A stretch of 64,000 bases of DNA. Origin: Snodgrassella sp. Its GTDB lineage: Bacteria > Pseudomonadota > Gammaproteobacteria > Burkholderiales > Neisseriaceae. The notes under the pieces were generated by a model. The model had not been told where the DNA came from, did not search any database, and saw only the letters and a list, made by a program, of their open reading frames with translations. The DNA lies in contig JAGGIK010000001.1 of assembly GCA_024103515.1 (NCBI GenBank), forward strand, positions 45,390 through 109,389. Reading direction: 5' to 3'. The translations under genes and the position numbers were made by a program. Numbering within the stretch: the first letter of the stretch is position 1; each line of letters begins with the position of its first letter. Below are positions 62,291-64,000 of this stretch, piece by piece.

Positions 62291-62365
62291 AGCGGTAAAG
62301 CTGTAGCAGCGATGAAAGAGTTAAATAACTACACATTTAATCAACTTGGGGTATTGATGATATGA
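62291..62365 (+). repeat. Second copy of the tape-measure 3' end
   Basis: This 75-base stretch encodes SGKAVAAMKELNNYTFNQLG in a frame that leads nowhere. It corresponds to 60860-60934, the end of the tape-measure gene, over its whole length (about 62 of 75 bases equal by eye), including the ATG-ATA-TGA end. Confidence 0.88.
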
Positions 62366-62748
62366 AGAAATTTGTTTTATCCGGGATAGCATGTTTAATT
62401 ACTGCAACACCTTTAGCAGCAAAGGAGTTTGATTGGGAACAAATTGCTCATACTCCTGATGGCATGATTTTGTATGCAGATAATAATTTTTATGACGGGC
62501 AAGATTTTGCATGGATTATAGTAAAGGAGCCTAAACCCTTTGAAACGCCAAAAGGAAATTCTGCTGATTCTACAATGCTGAAAATTCACATAAATTGCTA
62601 AAAAAATTTATTGAAAATGGCTGATACTGCTTATTTAAAAAACAACAAAGTTATCGAAACAGACAATGAGGCAAAAGAGAATACGTATAAGAAAATTAAG
62701 GCGGATACGATGTTTTCACTAGTTGCTAATTGGTTTTGTTCATATTGA
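62362..62748 (+). pseudogene. Broken exported protein gene, cassette 4
   Basis: The first 79 codons encode a signal peptide (MKKFVLSGIACLITATPLAA) and a mature part starting KEFDWEQIAHTPDGMILYAD, similar by eye to the small surface-adhesin-E-like family. A TAA at 62599-62601 stops it right after KIHINC. The same frame stays open for 48 more codons, reading KMADTAYLKNNKVIETDNEA to VANWFCSY, and ends at TGA 62748. It therefore looks like a 128-codon gene killed by one nonsense mutation. The short form could still be exported, but it lacks the C-terminal cysteine. Confidence 0.7.
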
Positions 62749-62816
62749 TTTTTGTGAAAATTTAAATAAACCTACATATTTGAGAATATTGCGTGGATTA
62801 AAGAGGGCAATGTGTC

Positions 62817-63548
62817 ATGTCAATTACTTCTGTGACTGATGAGCTTAAGAGGCTGCATAATCTATTAAAACAAGGAGCAATAACTCAAAAAGAGTATGAT
62901 GCATATAAAAAAAAGTTATTACAGAAAAATATAGATATTCATAAGAATCCAAAATCTAACAATGTAAACAACCCAACCACTAATATTCAATATCATATTC
63001 ACCAGACTAAAAAAAAAGAAAGGCGAGTAGGTATATTGCTGTTTTTGGGAATTATAATTTTCCCATTCCTATTTGTTTGGTTTTTATTTAGGCCTGGTCA
63101 TAGTGGAATTGCGCGTGTACTTGGTATTCTATACCTTTTGTTTGGGATAGCTTTTGTAAGACAGGATTATCGAAACTATATAAATAGAGTTCATGGCAAT
63201 GAAGTAGTAACAAACAGCTCATCTGCGCAGCCAGTAAAATTAAGTACGTTTTCTTCTTTGGACTTGGAAACTGCATATAGTCAAAATACAGTTAAAGCTG
63301 ATATGCAGTTTAGAAACAAACGTTTTATTATTACAGGTATGATTGACAGTATTAATACTGATATTACTAATACTCCATATGTCACAATGGCTTCTCACAA
63401 TCTTCTTTCTGGAGTAATGGCAAAATTTAAGCGAGGGCAGGAGCAAAAGATAGCAAGTCTTGTATCTGGTCAGTCGATAAAGCTTGATTGTATTGGTGCT
63501 GGTGATGTGGCTAAAGTGCCAATGGTTCAAAATTGCGTTATTCTTTAA
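62817..63548 (+). CDS. Membrane protein with SHOCT-like and OB-fold-like domains
   Basis: The 243-residue protein begins with a SHOCT-like helix pair (LKRLHNLLKQGAITQKEYDAYKKKLL, residues about 8-35; a short motif found at ends of many membrane or phage-associated proteins). A polar linker, a basic stretch and two membrane segments (about 73-115) follow. The C-terminal domain with RFIITGMIDSINTD and QSIKLDCIG resembles the small OB-fold tRNA_anti-like family. The start follows AGAGG. It does not carry the tape-measure-end motif, so it is probably not part of the cassette array. It has its own terminator. Confidence 0.75.
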   Translation: MSITSVTDELKRLHNLLKQGAITQKEYDAYKKKLLQKNIDIHKNPKSNNVNNPTTNIQYHIHQTKKKERRVGILLFLGIIIFPFLFVWFLFRPGHSGIARVLGILYLLFGIAFVRQDYRNYINRVHGNEVVTNSSSAQPVKLSTFSSLDLETAYSQNTVKADMQFRNKRFIITGMIDSINTDITNTPYVTMASHNLLSGVMAKFKRGQEQKIASLVSGQSIKLDCIGAGDVAKVPMVQNCVIL

Positions 63549-63603
63549 TGATTTTGCGATTTGCTTCAATTTAGAAGATTAATCTTGATTCTGTTGCGCA
63601 ATC

Positions 63604-63627
63604 AACCACTCTTAGGAGTGGTTTTTG
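63604..63627 (+). terminator. Terminator of the SHOCT/OB-fold gene
   Basis: AACCACTC / GAGTGGTT with a TTAG loop is followed by TTTG. Confidence 0.8.
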
Positions 63628-63809
63628 ATTGATTTCAACATAGGTCGGTTTATTTATAAATGAGGTTTTTTTACATCAACTGTTAATACTAATATTTTTA
63701 TTAACTAAAGTTAAGTGACAGCATAATTTGGAAAGTTTAAAATAATTAACTAAATCATCTATAAAGAAATCAATTATTTTTCAACTTACCGCGTGCTCTG
63801 GGAAACTTT

Positions 63810-64000
63810 ATGGAACAACAACATTCTGTATCTCCTTATCTTATTCGCTGTCATAACCCAAAATATGAAAATCCACATAATCGCTTTCTGTTTGATAAAA
63901 AACATTGCGAAAGATATATGCTTTTAGATGATTTGAATGGATTGGATTTGCTTACAATTTTTCATGATTTCTTATCGTCAATTTCAGATCAAGATCATTC
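63810..64000 (+). CDS. Hypothetical protein, cut by the window end
   Basis: An ATG preceded by TGGGA opens a frame of 63 codons that runs off the window without a stop. The visible part (MEQQHSVSPYLIRCHNP and on) is soluble, with charged and aromatic residues and no signal peptide. I do not recognise it. It may belong to the same accessory region as the genes before it. Confidence 0.55.
   Translation, partial: MEQQHSVSPYLIRCHNPKYENPHNRFLFDKKHCERYMLLDDLNGLDLLTIFHDFLSSISDQDH

Overview
The window looks like chromosome of a low-GC betaproteobacterium of the Neisseriaceae, most likely Snodgrassella (a bee-gut symbiont) or a close relative. The reasons are the Neisseria-like protein sequences (PpsA, IF3, UbiM, zf-CHCC protein next to ilvE, lapAB-pyrF order), the AT-rich base composition, and a 36-base CRISPR repeat of the Neisseria type II-C kind. 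No database was searched; this placement is inference.

Layout. 0.4-5.7 kb: translation and arginine genes (infC, thrS, tgt, argH). 5.7-11 kb: two gene-poor deserts around one lipoprotein gene, the second holding a decayed IS256-family transposase. 11-22.5 kb: ppsR/ppsA divergent pair, the gpmI-envC-ctpA operon, yqgE-yqgF, argB, tRNA-Asn and an FKBP lipoprotein. 22.5-25.8 kb: a desert with a decayed IS3 transposase and a broken DUF4272 gene. 25.8-35.1 kb: rho, lpxH-arsC-like, a lipoprotein, yajC-secD-secF, radC, radA. 35.1-37 kb: two IS3 remnants in opposite orientation. 37-39.5 kb: rlmJ-fbp-ppiB. 39.5-41.3 kb: a broken glutathione S-transferase gene and a tRNA-Leu-like relic. 41.3-57.2 kb: DHODH-like, mscL, fabI, trxB, ilvE, lapA-lapB-pyrF, ubiM, smr, a zinc metallopeptidase-like gene, prmB, a CYTH protein and clpB. 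57.2-59.1 kb: another desert with an IS3 remnant.

59.07-62.8 kb is the most unusual part. A three-repeat type II-C-like CRISPR mini-array without cas genes in the window ends directly in the 3' part of a phage tape-measure gene carrying CHAP-like and lytic-transglycosylase-like domains. The 30 bases after the last repeat have spacer length and run in frame into the phage gene, so the junction may come from recombination between a spacer and its protospacer. Downstream follow four small genes for exported proteins (the last broken by a stop codon). Each starts at a copy of the same tape-measure 3' end, and before the fourth a 75-base piece of that end is repeated. This looks like an immunity or superinfection-exclusion cassette array built by repeated insertion at the end of a lysin gene.

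Overall the housekeeping genes are intact and compact, but more than a fifth of the window is non-coding or eroded. It contains at least five transposase remnants and several broken genes, as expected of a host-restricted symbiont still losing DNA.
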